In this document: positions 36,724-44,801 of the stretch, one piece after another
Layout of the letters: the number at the start of each line of letters is the position of its first letter
Numbering within the stretch: position 1 is the first letter of the stretch
Source: Pseudomonas muyukensis
Lineage (GTDB): Bacteria; Pseudomonadota; Gammaproteobacteria; Pseudomonadales; Pseudomonadaceae
Assembly: GCF_019139535.1 (NCBI RefSeq)
Contig: NZ_CP077073.1
Span: 939,001-1,003,000 of the forward strand
Direction of reading: 5' to 3'
Length of the DNA stretch: 64,000 nt
Made by a program: the position numbers and the translations under genes
Notes under the pieces: generated by a model
What the model was told of the DNA's origin: nothing
What the model saw: the letters and a program-made list of their open reading frames with translations, nothing else
Database searches by the model: none

Positions 36724-37391
36724 TCCGATTCGAACAGGTAGCCAAGCGCTATCCCAACGGCCATGTCGGCCTGCACGAACTGAGCTTCCGGGCGCGTCGT
36801 GGCGAGTTCCTGTTCGTCACCGGCCATTCCGGCGCCGGCAAGAGCACCTTGCTGCGCCTGCTGCTGGCCATGGAGCGCCCGACCAGCGGCAAGCTGCTGC
36901 TGGCCGGCCAGGACCTGGGGCAGATCAGCAACGCGCAGATTCCATTCCTGCGCCGGCAGATCGGCGTGGTGTTCCAGAACCACCAACTGCTGTTCGACCG
37001 CACCGTGTTCAACAACATCGCCCTGCCGCTGCAGATCCTCGGCCTGTCCAAGGCCGAGATCGCCAAGCGGGTGGACTCGGCACTGGAGCGTGTGTCGCTG
37101 AGCGACAAGGGCGAGCTGTTCCCGGCCGACCTGTCCACCGGCCAGCAGCAGCGCGTCGGCATCGCCCGCGCGATCGTCCACCAGCCCGCCTTGCTACTGG
37201 CCGACGAACCCACCGGTAACCTCGACCCGCGCCTGGCCGCGGAGATCATGGGCGTGTTCGAGGACATCAACCGCCTCGGCACCACGGTGCTGATCGCCAG
37301 CCACGACCTGGCGCTGATCGCGCGCATGCGCCACCGCATGCTGACGCTGCAACGCGGCCGCTTGATCGGCGATGGGGAGGCCGGGCAATGA
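36720..37391 (+). CDS. ftsE: Cell division ATP-binding protein FtsE
   Basis: 223-residue ATPase that with FtsX forms an ABC-like complex at the divisome, regulating septal peptidoglycan hydrolysis. Walker A GHSGAGKST, Q-loop VFQNHQLLFD, signature LSTGQQQR (Ser/Thr variant usual in FtsE), Walker B LLLADEPTGNLD and H-loop ASHD are present. It overlaps both neighbours by 4 nt (ATGA), so ftsY, ftsE and ftsX are translated as one unit. Confidence 0.97.
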   Translation: MIRFEQVAKRYPNGHVGLHELSFRARRGEFLFVTGHSGAGKSTLLRLLLAMERPTSGKLLLAGQDLGQISNAQIPFLRRQIGVVFQNHQLLFDRTVFNNIALPLQILGLSKAEIAKRVDSALERVSLSDKGELFPADLSTGQQQRVGIARAIVHQPALLLADEPTGNLDPRLAAEIMGVFEDINRLGTTVLIASHDLALIARMRHRMLTLQRGRLIGDGEAGQ

Positions 37392-38416
37392 GCACTACAC
37401 GTACACCAAAGGTTTCCGAGCGCGTCGCGCCGAAAGCCGCCGATCCGCAGCCGTCGAAGAAAAAGCGTGGCGATCACGATGACGATGGTCCGGACTTTCG
37501 CAGCCTCCTGCACGCCTGGCTGGAAAGCCATCGTGCCAGCCTCGCCGACAGCTTGCGCCGTCTGGGCAAGCAGCCGATCGGCAGTTTCTTCACCTGCCTG
37601 GTGATGGCCGTGGCGCTGAGCATGCCCATGGGCCTGTCGCTGCTGCTCAAGAACGTCGAGAAGCTTGGCGGCTCGTGGCAGCGCGCGGCGCAGATTTCGC
37701 TGTATCTCAAGCTCGATGCCAGCAGCCGCGATGGCGAGGCCCTGCGCGACGAGATCAAGGGCATGCCGGGGGTTGCCGAGGCCCAGTACATCAGTCGCGA
37801 GCAGGCGCTGGAAGAGTTTCAGCAGCAGTCCGGGCTGGGTGAAGCCCTGCGCGAGCTGCCGGACAACCCGCTGCCCGGCGTGGTGGTGGTGACCCCGACC
37901 GAGGTCGACAAGCCAGCCTTGGAAGCCCTGCGCCAGCGCCTTTCGGAGCTGCCGCGGGTGGAAGCGGCGCAATTGGACCTGGTGTGGGTCGAGCGCCTGG
38001 CGGCGATCCTCAAGCTCGGTGACCGTTTCGTCTTCGGTCTGGCGGTGATGTTGATTTCCGCACTGCTGTTAGTAATTGGTAACACTATTCGTCTACATAT
38101 TGAAAACCGCCGCGTCGAGATCGAAGTGATCAAGCTGGTGGGTGGCACCGACAGCTACGTACGCCGGCCGTTCCTCTACATGGGCGCGCTGTACGGCCTG
38201 GGTGCCGGTGTGCTGGCCTGGGGCATCCTGGCGTTCGGCCTGAACTGGCTCAACGACGCGGTAGTCGGGCTTTCGGGCCTGTACGGCAGTGATTTTGCCC
38301 TGGGCGGTGTTCCCGCTGCGGATGGTCTTTCGCTCTTGATCGGGGCGGTGCTGTTGGGGTATATCGGTGCATGGATCGCAGTGGCTCGCCACCTGAACGA
38401 GCTGGCGCCGCGATAA
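37388..38416 (+). CDS. ftsX: Cell division protein FtsX
   Basis: 342-residue inner-membrane partner of FtsE. A charged cytoplasmic N-terminus (~55 residues, KKKRGDHDDDG) precedes TM1 at ~65-85, a periplasmic domain (~90-200) that activates cell-wall amidases or their activators, then three TM segments near ~215-240, ~265-290 and ~310-330. The ending LNELAPR is typical. It overlaps ftsE by 4 nt; rpoH follows with its own promoter. Confidence 0.96.
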   Translation: MSTTRTPKVSERVAPKAADPQPSKKKRGDHDDDGPDFRSLLHAWLESHRASLADSLRRLGKQPIGSFFTCLVMAVALSMPMGLSLLLKNVEKLGGSWQRAAQISLYLKLDASSRDGEALRDEIKGMPGVAEAQYISREQALEEFQQQSGLGEALRELPDNPLPGVVVVTPTEVDKPALEALRQRLSELPRVEAAQLDLVWVERLAAILKLGDRFVFGLAVMLISALLLVIGNTIRLHIENRRVEIEVIKLVGGTDSYVRRPFLYMGALYGLGAGVLAWGILAFGLNWLNDAVVGLSGLYGSDFALGGVPAADGLSLLIGAVLLGYIGAWIAVARHLNELAPR

Positions 38417-38451
38417 TGTTTTGTGGCCAGTATTGACAAAATTTTCATTTT

Positions 38452-38479
38452 GGAACTTGTACAAGGGTTCCTTGTCTAT
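38452..38479 (+). promoter_or_regulatory. Sigma-E/AlgU-type promoter of rpoH
   Basis: GGAACTT (38452-38458), a 16-bp spacer and TCTAT (38475-38479) fit the extracytoplasmic-stress sigma consensus. TTGACA at 38433-38438 just upstream may be the -35 of an overlapping sigma-70 promoter with a poor -10. P. aeruginosa and E. coli rpoH are known to have sigma-E-class promoters, which supports the call. A GGAGG ribosome-binding site lies at 38515-38519. Confidence 0.65.
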
Positions 38480-38526
38480 GCTGGCAGTGCCCAAAAGGCA
38501 TGAGTCTGTAAGCCGGAGGTACTTGA

Positions 38527-39381
38527 ATGACCAATTCGTTGCAACCTGCCTATGCCCTGGTTCCCGGTGCAAACCTGGAAGCCTATGTGCACACGGTCAA
38601 CAGCATTCCGTTGCTGACCCCGGAGCAGGAGCGTGAACTGGCCGAGCGTCTCTACTACGAGCAGGATCTTGAGGCCGCTCGGCAAATGGTGATGGCCCAC
38701 CTGCGTTTCGTTGTCCACATCGCCCGTAGCTATGCAGGCTACGGGCTGGCCCAGGCCGACCTGATCCAGGAAGGCAACGTTGGCCTGATGAAAGCGGTAA
38801 AGCGCTTCAACCCGGAAATGGGCGTGCGTCTGGTGTCCTTCGCGGTGCACTGGATCAAGGCCGAGATCCACGAGTTCATCCTGCGCAACTGGCGCATCGT
38901 CAAGGTGGCTACCACCAAGGCCCAGCGCAAGTTGTTCTTCAACCTGCGCAGCCAGAAGAAGCGCCTGGCCTGGTTGAACAATGACGAAGTGCATCGCGTG
39001 GCCGAAAGCCTCGGCGTCGAGCCCCGTGAAGTGCGCGAGATGGAAAGCCGTCTGAGCGGGCACGACATGGCCTTCGACCCGGCGGCGGAAGCCGACGACG
39101 ACAGTGCCTTCCAGTCGCCTGCGCATTACCTGGAAGACCATCGCTACGACCCGGCCGTGCAGCTGGAAGACGCTGACTGGAGCGACAACTCCACCAGCAA
39201 CCTGCATGAAGCCCTGCAAGGCCTGGATGATCGCAGCCGTGACATCCTCTACCAGCGTTGGCTGGCCGAGGAGAAGGCCACCTTGCATGAGCTGGCCGAG
39301 AAGTACAGCGTGTCGGCGGAGCGTATTCGCCAGCTCGAGAAGAACGCGATGAACAAGGTCAAGGCATTGATCACGATCTGA
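38527..39381 (+). CDS. rpoH: RNA polymerase heat-shock sigma factor RpoH (sigma-32)
   Basis: 284-residue sigma factor. Region 1.2/2.1 starts [18 protein letters not shown], region 2 contains the core-binding [21 protein letters not shown] and the aromatic HWIKAEIHE stretch, the RpoH box is QRKLFFNLR, and region 4 ends with a helix-turn-helix ([19 protein letters not shown]). It directs transcription of chaperone and protease genes. ATG 38527 follows GGAGG. Own promoter after ftsX and a strong terminator downstream indicate a separate unit. Confidence 0.98.
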   Translation: MTNSLQPAYALVPGANLEAYVHTVNSIPLLTPEQERELAERLYYEQDLEAARQMVMAHLRFVVHIARSYAGYGLAQADLIQEGNVGLMKAVKRFNPEMGVRLVSFAVHWIKAEIHEFILRNWRIVKVATTKAQRKLFFNLRSQKKRLAWLNNDEVHRVAESLGVEPREVREMESRLSGHDMAFDPAAEADDDSAFQSPAHYLEDHRYDPAVQLEDADWSDNSTSNLHEALQGLDDRSRDILYQRWLAEEKATLHELAEKYSVSAERIRQLEKNAMNKVKALITI

Positions 39382-39400
39382 TCGACGCCTGGCTGGTACG

Positions 39401-39435
39401 AAAAGGCCGCTTGCCTCCTGGGCAAGCGGCCTTTT
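39401..39435 (+). terminator. Rho-independent terminator of rpoH
   Basis: Perfect 15-bp stem starting AAAAGGCCGCTTGCC with a 5-base loop, 20 bp after the rpoH stop; the right arm ends in T4. Confidence 0.92.
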
Positions 39436-39452
39436 CATTGGTGTTGTCTGCG

Positions 39453-39532
39453 CTGGCCTCTTCGCCGGCAAGGCCGGCTCCTACAGGTATCGCGCCCCCT
39501 GTAGGAGCCGGCCTTGCCGGCGAAGAGGCCAG
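39453..39532. repeat. REP pair with perfect 35-bp arms
   Basis: Arms at 39453-39487 and 39498-39532 are exact reverse complements over 35 bp, separated by 10 bp. The core is CCTGTAGGAGCCGGCCTTGC. This is the longest perfect REP dyad in the window, lying between convergent rpoH and mtgA. Confidence 0.95.
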
Positions 39533-39542
39533 TACACAAAAC

Positions 39543-40253
39543 TCAAAGTTTGCGCGAAGCATCCAGCTGCATCAGATAGCTCGGCCCGCCCAGCTGGCTC
39601 ATCTGCCGGCGGATCCAGCCGGCGCGGCTGGCCACATAGGCGCTGGGGCGGCTGGCGCTCCACTTGATCGGGCTCGGCAGCACCGCGGCCAACTGTGCGG
39701 CCTGTTGTCGCGTCAACCGGCTGGCATCCACGCCGAAGTGATAACGCGCCGCGGCCTGGGCACCGAACACGCCCTTGCCCCATTCGGCACTGTTCAGATA
39801 CACCTCGAGTATCCGCTCCTTCGACCAGAACAGCTCGATCAGTGCGGTGAACCAGGCTTCCAGCCCCTTGCGCAGCCAGCTGCGCCCAGACCACAGGAAC
39901 AGGTTCTTGGCCACTTGCTGGGTGAGCGTGCTGGCGCCGCGTACCTTGCCGCCACGCTCGTTGTAGGCCAGTGCCGCCTGGATTGCCGGAATGTCGAAGC
40001 CCCAGTGGTTGGCGAACTTCTGGTCTTCGCCGGCGATCACCGCCACCTTCAGTTCATCGGAGATGTCTGCCCAGGGTGTCCAGTCGCGTTGCAGGTCGAT
40101 CGGCTCACCACTGCCCCAGGATTGCACCTTGCGCTCGACCATCAGCGCCGTGCCGGGCGGCGGCACCCAGCGCAGCACCAGCACCACGACAATGCTGGCA
40201 GCGGCGAACCAGAGCAGGGCGCGGGCAAGGCGACGGAGAAGGGATGACAGCAT
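39543..40253 (-). CDS. mtgA: Monofunctional biosynthetic peptidoglycan transglycosylase
   Basis: 236-residue inner-membrane glycosyltransferase (GT51) polymerising lipid II into glycan strands. An N-terminal TM anchor (~10-30, ALLWFAAASIVVVLVLRWV) precedes the GT51 motifs: AGEDQKFANHWGFD with the catalytic glutamate, GASTLTQQVAKNLFL, KGLEAWFTALIEL and LEVYLNSAEWG. No transpeptidase domain is present. ATG 40253 is chosen; it is divergent from the DUF423 gene 64 bp away. Confidence 0.96.
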   Translation of the reverse strand: MLSSLLRRLARALLWFAAASIVVVLVLRWVPPPGTALMVERKVQSWGSGEPIDLQRDWTPWADISDELKVAVIAGEDQKFANHWGFDIPAIQAALAYNERGGKVRGASTLTQQVAKNLFLWSGRSWLRKGLEAWFTALIELFWSKERILEVYLNSAEWGKGVFGAQAAARYHFGVDASRLTRQQAAQLAAVLPSPIKWSASRPSAYVASRAGWIRRQMSQLGGPSYLMQLDASRKL

Positions 40254-40317
40254 GGTGATGGCTTGGCCGGACGGTAGGAACCGGCCATTATACAGACCCC
40301 TCTCGAGGAGTCGTCCC

Positions 40318-40689
40318 ATGCTTCGCAGCTTCCTGATGCTCGCCGCGTTCTTCGGCTTTACCGGCGTCGCGCTTGGCGCCTTCGCCGCCCATGGCTTGAA
40401 AAACCGGCTCAGCGCCGACTACCTGGCGATCTTCCATACCGGCGTCACTTACCAGCTGGTGCATGCCCTGGCGATTTTCGGCGTGGCGCTGCTGGCGGCG
40501 CATTTGCCCGGACGCCTGGTCGGCTGGGCCGGTGGTCTGTTCGCGCTGGGCATCCTGCTGTTCTCCGGTAGCCTCTACGTGCTGACCCTCAGCGGCTTGG
40601 GCAAGCTCGGCATGATCACCCCACTGGGTGGCTTGTGCTTCCTCGCCGGCTGGCTGTGCCTGGGCCTGGCCGCCTGGCGCCTGGGCTGA
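40318..40689 (+). CDS. DUF423 small membrane protein (YgdD-like)
   Basis: 123-residue protein with four hydrophobic helices. The family signature GVALGAFAAHGLK at residues ~16-28 and HTGVTYQLVHALAIF are clear. Function unknown; the E. coli relative is YgdD. It lies about 100 bp before thiS, on the same strand, so may share the transcript. Confidence 0.9.
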   Translation: MLRSFLMLAAFFGFTGVALGAFAAHGLKNRLSADYLAIFHTGVTYQLVHALAIFGVALLAAHLPGRLVGWAGGLFALGILLFSGSLYVLTLSGLGKLGMITPLGGLCFLAGWLCLGLAAWRLG

Positions 40690-40791
40690 CCGAACGGTCC
40701 ACAATCGCGACTAATGGCGCGCGCCGCCCTTGGGTTGCGGGGTGGATCGGGGCTAGAATGCGGGCCCCAAAGAACAATGGTGGCCGTGCGC

Positions 40792-40992
40792 ATGCTCATT
40801 CAACTGAACGGTGAACCTTACGAATTGCCCGCGGGCGAAAGCGTCGCGGCCCTGCTCGGCCGGCTGGAGCTGGCCGGCCGCCGGGTGGCGGTGGAACTGA
40901 ACCTGGACATCGTGCCGCGCAGCCAGCACGAGAGCACGTCATTGCGCGAGGGCGACCAGGTTGAAGTGGTTCACGCCATTGGCGGTGGTTGA
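40792..40992 (+). CDS. thiS: Sulfur carrier protein ThiS
   Basis: 66-residue ubiquitin-like sulfur carrier for thiazole synthesis; the start [17 protein letters not shown] and a C-terminal glycine tail (HAIGGG) that becomes the thiocarboxylate are typical. ATG 40792 is the family start; an upstream extension from 40714 is not conserved. thiG follows after 53 bp. No TPP riboswitch was recognised upstream. Confidence 0.95.
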   Translation: MLIQLNGEPYELPAGESVAALLGRLELAGRRVAVELNLDIVPRSQHESTSLREGDQVEVVHAIGGG

Positions 40993-41045
40993 GCGCGTCC
41001 CGCCGTTTCATCCAAAAGCCCCGTAACCTTTGCAGAGGAACATCG

Positions 41046-41858
41046 ATGAGCAACGTTCGAAGCGACAAGCCTTTCGTCCTGGCCGGGCGCACGTTCCAGT
41101 CGCGCCTGCTGGTCGGCACCGGCAAGTACCGTGACATGGACGAAACCCGCCTGGCCACCGAGGCCTCGGGTGCCGAGATCGTCACCGTAGCCGTGCGTCG
41201 CACCAACCTCGGCCAGAATGCGGGCGAGCCGAACCTGCTCGATGTGCTGTCGCCCGACAAGTACACCATCCTGCCGAACACCGCGGGCTGCTTCGATGCA
41301 GTCGAGGCGGTACGCACCTGCCGCCTGGCCCGTGAGCTGCTCGATGGCTACAAGTCCCACGAGAGCCGGACGCTGGTGAAGCTGGAAGTGCTGGCTGACC
41401 AGAAAACCCTGTTCCCCAACGTGATCGAAACCCTCAAGGCCGCCGAGGTGCTGGTCAAGGACGGTTTCGACGTGATGGTCTACACCAGCGATGACCCGAT
41501 CATTGCCCGCCAGCTGGCCGAAGCCGGCTGCATCGCGGTCATGCCGCTGGCCGGCCTGATCGGTACCGGCCTGGGTATCTGCAACCCGTACAACCTGCAG
41601 ATCATCCTGGAAGAATCCAAGGTGCCGGTGTTGGTCGATGCCGGCGTGGGTACCGCCTCCGACGCCACCATCGCCATGGAGATGGGCTGCGAGGCGGTGT
41701 TGATGAACTCGGCCATTGCCCACGCCCAGCAGCCGGTGCTGATGGCCGAGGCCATGAAACACGCCATCGTCGCCGGTCGCATGGCGTATCTCGCCGGGCG
41801 CATGCCGAAGAAACTCTATGCCAGCGCGTCTTCGCCGCTGGAAGGTCTGATCAAGTAA
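41046..41858 (+). CDS. thiG: Thiazole synthase ThiG
   Basis: 270-residue TIM-barrel enzyme forming the thiazole phosphate of thiamine from deoxyxylulose phosphate, dehydroglycine and ThiS-thiocarboxylate. [10 protein letters not shown] at the N-terminus, the Schiff-base lysine in [10 protein letters not shown], and the phosphate-binding segments [12 protein letters not shown] and [11 protein letters not shown] are visible. ATG 41046 follows GAGGAA. It is in an operon with thiS and trmB. Confidence 0.97.
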   Translation: MSNVRSDKPFVLAGRTFQSRLLVGTGKYRDMDETRLATEASGAEIVTVAVRRTNLGQNAGEPNLLDVLSPDKYTILPNTAGCFDAVEAVRTCRLARELLDGYKSHESRTLVKLEVLADQKTLFPNVIETLKAAEVLVKDGFDVMVYTSDDPIIARQLAEAGCIAVMPLAGLIGTGLGICNPYNLQIILEESKVPVLVDAGVGTASDATIAMEMGCEAVLMNSAIAHAQQPVLMAEAMKHAIVAGRMAYLAGRMPKKLYASASSPLEGLIK

Positions 41859-41867
41859 GAGCCCCTG

Positions 41868-42590
41868 ATGACTGAATCGCAAGAAACGCCGATCACCGAA
41901 GACGGCGAAGCCCGCCCGCACCGCCGCATCAAGAGCTTCGTGATGCGCGCCGGGCGCATGACCGAAGGCCAGCAACGGGGCCTGGACCAGGGCGGCCCGC
42001 AGTTCATCCTGCCGCTGGCCGACAGCCCGGTGGACTACGACCAGGTGTTTGGCCGTTCGGCGCCGCGCACCCTGGAGATCGGCTTCGGCATGGGCCACTC
42101 GCTGCTGGAAATGGCGGCGGCCTCGCCGGAGCTGGACTTCATCGGTGTCGAAGTGCACCGCCCAGGTGTTGGCGCGCTGCTCAACGGCGTGCTCACTCAG
42201 GGCCTGAAGAACCTGCGGGTGTACGACTGCGACGCCATCGAGGTGCTCAACCGCTGTGTGGCCGACAACAGCCTCGACCGCCTGATGCTGTTCTTCCCGG
42301 ATCCATGGCACAAGGCGCGTCACCACAAACGCCGGATCGTTCAGCTGGAGTTCGCCGAGCTGGTGCGCCGCAAACTCAAGCCCGGTGGCGTGTTTCACAT
42401 GGCGACCGACTGGGAGCCCTATGCCGAATACATGCTGGAAGTGATGAGCGCAGCGCCCGGCTATCGCAACCAGGCGGCTGATGGCGCCTATGTACCGCGC
42501 CCTGAAGAGCGCCCGATCACCAAGTTCGAGCGCCGTGGTGAGCGCCTTGGGCATGGGGTGTGGGACTTGAAGTTCGAGAAGGTGAGCTGA
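41868..42590 (+). CDS. trmB: tRNA (guanine-N7)-methyltransferase TrmB
   Basis: 240-residue methyltransferase making m7G46 in tRNA. An N-terminal basic region with [15 protein letters not shown], the SAM motif [46 protein letters not shown] (catalytic loop around PDPW.K..H.KRR) and a C-terminal [15 protein letters not shown] define the family. It starts 9 bp after thiG and ends before a strong terminator, closing the operon and the core block before the accessory segment. Confidence 0.97.
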   Translation: MTESQETPITEDGEARPHRRIKSFVMRAGRMTEGQQRGLDQGGPQFILPLADSPVDYDQVFGRSAPRTLEIGFGMGHSLLEMAAASPELDFIGVEVHRPGVGALLNGVLTQGLKNLRVYDCDAIEVLNRCVADNSLDRLMLFFPDPWHKARHHKRRIVQLEFAELVRRKLKPGGVFHMATDWEPYAEYMLEVMSAAPGYRNQAADGAYVPRPEERPITKFERRGERLGHGVWDLKFEKVS

Positions 42591-42613
42591 GCCTGGGTTG
42601 CCTGACCGCAAAC

Positions 42614-42645
42614 AAAAAAACCGCCTTGTGAAAGGCGGTTTTTTT
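42614..42645 (+). terminator. Rho-independent terminator after trmB
   Basis: Perfect 14-bp stem AAAAAAACCGCCTT/AAGGCGGTTTTTTT with a GTGA loop, bidirectional by symmetry. Confidence 0.95.
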
Positions 42646-42690
42646 ATGCGGGCTTCGGGTTACGAATCCTCAGCCTGCGCGTTTCAAGCG

Positions 42691-42706
42691 TCACTGGAGA
42701 CCACCC
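42691..42706 (+). repeat. 16-bp direct repeat, copy 1
   Basis: TCACTGGAGACCACCC occurs here and again at 42942-42957, same strand. In copy 2 the GGAG is a plausible ribosome-binding site for the 53-codon ORF; no ATG follows copy 1. Confidence 0.85.
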
Positions 42707-42941
42707 ACAAACGCGATACTAGGAGTACTTGTGGAGTGCGTCAATCACGGAAATATTAGGCATCAAGTGTGACTGAGCAGGTAACAGCCTTGAACCTTTC
42801 GCTGTCGTAAGATTGCCCCGCTCTCATGGGGGAATCTCCAGTGGCGGGCCGGGAAACGAATTCGTTCTGTTGTCTCGGCCCCTTCGACGCGGCCTACGAA
42901 CCGCGCCGGCAGGGTTTCGAAGGGCCATCTACCCGGCCACT

Positions 42942-42957
42942 TCACTGGAGACCACCC
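42942..42957 (+). repeat. 16-bp direct repeat, copy 2
   Basis: TCACTGGAGACCACCC, identical to 42691-42706, 251 bp downstream of it. The GGAG within lies about 10 bases before ATG 42961. Confidence 0.85.
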
Positions 42958-42960
42958 CAC

Positions 42961-43122
42961 ATGATCTCCGAAGGTGTCGAAGTGCCGGTTAGACGCTGGA
43001 AGAATGGCCCAGCCAACACGGAGGCCAAGGCATATGAAGCGTTTGCTGAATACGCTGAGCCGCGTTTGGAAGCTCATTCGGATCCTGATCGTTTTCAGGA
43101 CCGTCAGGGACTTCCTGCGTGA
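42961..43122 (+). CDS. Possible 53-codon leader ORF overlapping the 36-codon ORF
   Basis: MISEGVEVPVRRWKNGPANT begins a hydrophilic 53-residue peptide with GGAG about 10 bases upstream. Third-position GC is only about half, lower than in neighbouring genes, so it may be a regulatory reading frame or chance. The 36-codon ORF starts inside it in the +1 frame and ends 22 bases after it, a layout that would allow translational coupling as in mok/hok-type loci. No homologue recognised. Confidence 0.3.
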   Translation: MISEGVEVPVRRWKNGPANTEAKAYEAFAEYAEPRLEAHSDPDRFQDRQGLPA

Positions 43123-43144
43123 TCACTTCGACGATGCCCGATAA
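43034..43144 (+). CDS. Small amphipathic 36-residue protein, unrecognised
   Basis: The peptide starts MKRLLNTLSRVWKLIRILIV and ends RDHFDDAR. The N-terminal two thirds is cationic with a hydrophobic face (LIRILIVF), and the C-terminus is acidic. CGGAGG at 43019-43024 lies nine bases before ATG 43034, and most third positions are G or C (roughly three quarters), as expected for a Pseudomonas gene; a terminator follows within 20 bp of TAA 43142. Size and character fit a membrane-active small protein such as a type I toxin, but that is inference. No relative is recognised. Confidence 0.5.
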   Translation: MKRLLNTLSRVWKLIRILIVFRTVRDFLRDHFDDAR

Positions 43145-43161
43145 GAGGTTAGTCGGGTGAG

Positions 43162-43192
43162 AAGCCGCCCTGGCCCGCCAGGGCGGCTTTTA
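43162..43192 (+). terminator. Rho-independent terminator after the small ORF
   Basis: Perfect 12-bp stem AAGCCGCCCTGG/CCAGGGCGGCTT with a 4-base loop, followed by a short TTTTA run. Confidence 0.85.
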
Positions 43193-43365
43193 GCAAGTGC
43201 TCAACCCTGTTGATCCGCCACCACACCCATTCGAATCCTCCTGAAAATCAGGCCTGTGTTCTTGTCCGGCCTTTGCGCAGGTAGCACATGTTATGCACTG
43301 GTCGTCCACGCGCTGTGTGAGCCTTCTGGTCCGGGTATTCAAGCCTGAAAGACAGGAAACTCACC

Positions 43366-44754
43366 ATGCATGTCACACCTTGTTCCGCGTCCACACCAGG
43401 TGCACTGCTTAGCGTTGCCACGCTATGCATGGTCGCGTTCGGCTGTGAAGCGTCGGCACCGCCAGGGAGCGGTATCAACCTCTCTGGCATGGCGATGTAC
43501 GAGCGCACGACCAAAAACTTTGCACCGAACTTCGCGCTGCGCCAAGTCGCGCAGAGCACGGCATTTCTGATCGACAGCGGCAACGATGCAGCACCCGCTT
43601 TGCTAGTGGGTAGCGGACATGCACTGGAGGACAGCGCCGACATCGTCGAGGCAGAGTTGCCTGGGGTGGGGCATATCAGTTTCCCGGGTGTTGCCGGGAG
43701 GCATTTCTCCGTCGCTCGGGTGCGTTACGCCTCGCGTCGGGGCCTGGATTTCGCCATCCTCGAACTGTCCCAGACCCAGGGGGCACTCAAGGCGCTTGGG
43801 GTTGCGCCCTTGGCCTTGGCTGGACGCAAGGCCGTCGGGGGTGAAGCGGTTATCGCCGCGCCACGACTGAGTGACAGCCGTCTCGGTGTCGCCAGTTGGC
43901 CGGAACAGGACCTGCCGTGGATCGACATGAAGACTGGCGATGGTGTCGTGTACCGCCATCTGTTGAGGGTGGAGGGTGCAAGCCTGCAGCCGGGTGACTC
44001 TGGCAGTCCGGTGCTGGATGCAACGCATCGTGTCTTGGCAATCTTCCACAGCACCTTGCCTGGTGCCGGCCATGCTTCGGACCTGAGCTTCCTTCCGGCC
44101 TGCCTGACGCAGGGGCGCTTCAATGCTCAGGGCTGCGGGTTGGACAATGCCTTCAACGTGCTGGTGGAAAAAGACGATGACAGCCGCCTGATCTACAAGC
44201 AGTCCGTTCAGGCACCTATCGTCATCGATTCACCCGTGTACTCTACGACGCCCTTCTATCAGGCCAAGCTTGCGCAATGGCCGGAGCAATGTGAGCAAGC
44301 GGATGGATACGGCGTGCAGCAAGTCTCGGGTGATGCGCTGAATCTTTCTGCGACGGGCTTGATCCTGGCGCCGGCGAATCCAACGGTACTGGCGTTGTGC
44401 TTATGGGGGCGCGGGGCCGATGGACCCGAGCCTGCCAACCGCAATGCCGTGGCGTTGCCAGTGCTGGTACACCCGCCGGGGCCCGCAGCACAACCGCAGA
44501 TGAGCGTCAGCGCACCCTACCAGGATGCATTCGGTCGCAGGGCCTACCGGATCAATGTGCCGTCAAGGCACATCCTGTTCCAGCGCGTGGAGTTCAAGCT
44601 GGGGCCCTGGCACAGTACCGCCTGTGCAGATCCCCGTGGCTACGGCGATTTGAGCAGCAAGATCATCGTCCGCCAAGACAGCCGCTTGTGTGCCGTGGGC
44701 ATCGATCACGCCGGGCAGCGTTCAGTAGCGGTGGAGGCCAGGCTGCGCCCCTGA
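43366..44754 (+). CDS. Exported trypsin-fold (S1 family) serine protease, possible lipoprotein
   Basis: 462-residue protein. The hydrophobic N-terminus ALLSVATLCMVAFGC could be a signal peptide with a weak lipobox (AFGC, C27). A catalytic triad in chymotrypsin order is visible: H85 in VGSGHALED, D128 in RRGLDFAIL and S212 in LQPGDSGSPVL. The C-terminal ~230 residues do not match a domain I recognise and may be a substrate- or surface-binding part. Overall base use is less biased than in flanking core genes. It stands alone between trmB and DUF3392, which I recall as adjacent in related pseudomonads, so it looks accessory. The substrate is unknown. Confidence 0.78.
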   Translation: MHVTPCSASTPGALLSVATLCMVAFGCEASAPPGSGINLSGMAMYERTTKNFAPNFALRQVAQSTAFLIDSGNDAAPALLVGSGHALEDSADIVEAELPGVGHISFPGVAGRHFSVARVRYASRRGLDFAILELSQTQGALKALGVAPLALAGRKAVGGEAVIAAPRLSDSRLGVASWPEQDLPWIDMKTGDGVVYRHLLRVEGASLQPGDSGSPVLDATHRVLAIFHSTLPGAGHASDLSFLPACLTQGRFNAQGCGLDNAFNVLVEKDDDSRLIYKQSVQAPIVIDSPVYSTTPFYQAKLAQWPEQCEQADGYGVQQVSGDALNLSATGLILAPANPTVLALCLWGRGADGPEPANRNAVALPVLVHPPGPAAQPQMSVSAPYQDAFGRRAYRINVPSRHILFQRVEFKLGPWHSTACADPRGYGDLSSKIIVRQDSRLCAVGIDHAGQRSVAVEARLRP

Positions 44755-44801
44755 GCTCGAACAGTGCGCGGGTACTTTGCGGCCCGCGCACGCTTGCAGG
44801 C

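Larger units (their letters stand above)
42765..43194 (+). ncRNA. Predicted small structured transcript with short overlapping ORFs
   Basis: A possible sigma-70 promoter (TTGTGG at 42729-42734, AT-rich -10 AATATT/ATATTA at 42752-42758) lies upstream and a strong terminator ends the region at ~43192. The 42805-42925 leader can fold into consecutive hairpins: GATTGCCCC/GGGGGAATC; GGGCCG/CGGCCC enclosing the palindrome AACGAATTCGTT (42855-42866); and CTTCGA/TCGAAG enclosing CGCGG/CCGCG. It resembles no RNA family I can name. The boundaries and the transcript itself are inferred. Confidence 0.4.

Noticed and set aside
40690..40791. TPP riboswitch upstream of thiS
   Set aside because: No CUGAGA or ACYUGA-type conserved blocks seen; the gap is short.
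42763..43077. 104-codon minus-strand ORF opposite the small-ORF locus
   Set aside because: No ribosome-binding site, crosses the predicted hairpins, and codon use is poor; the + strand ORF is better supported.
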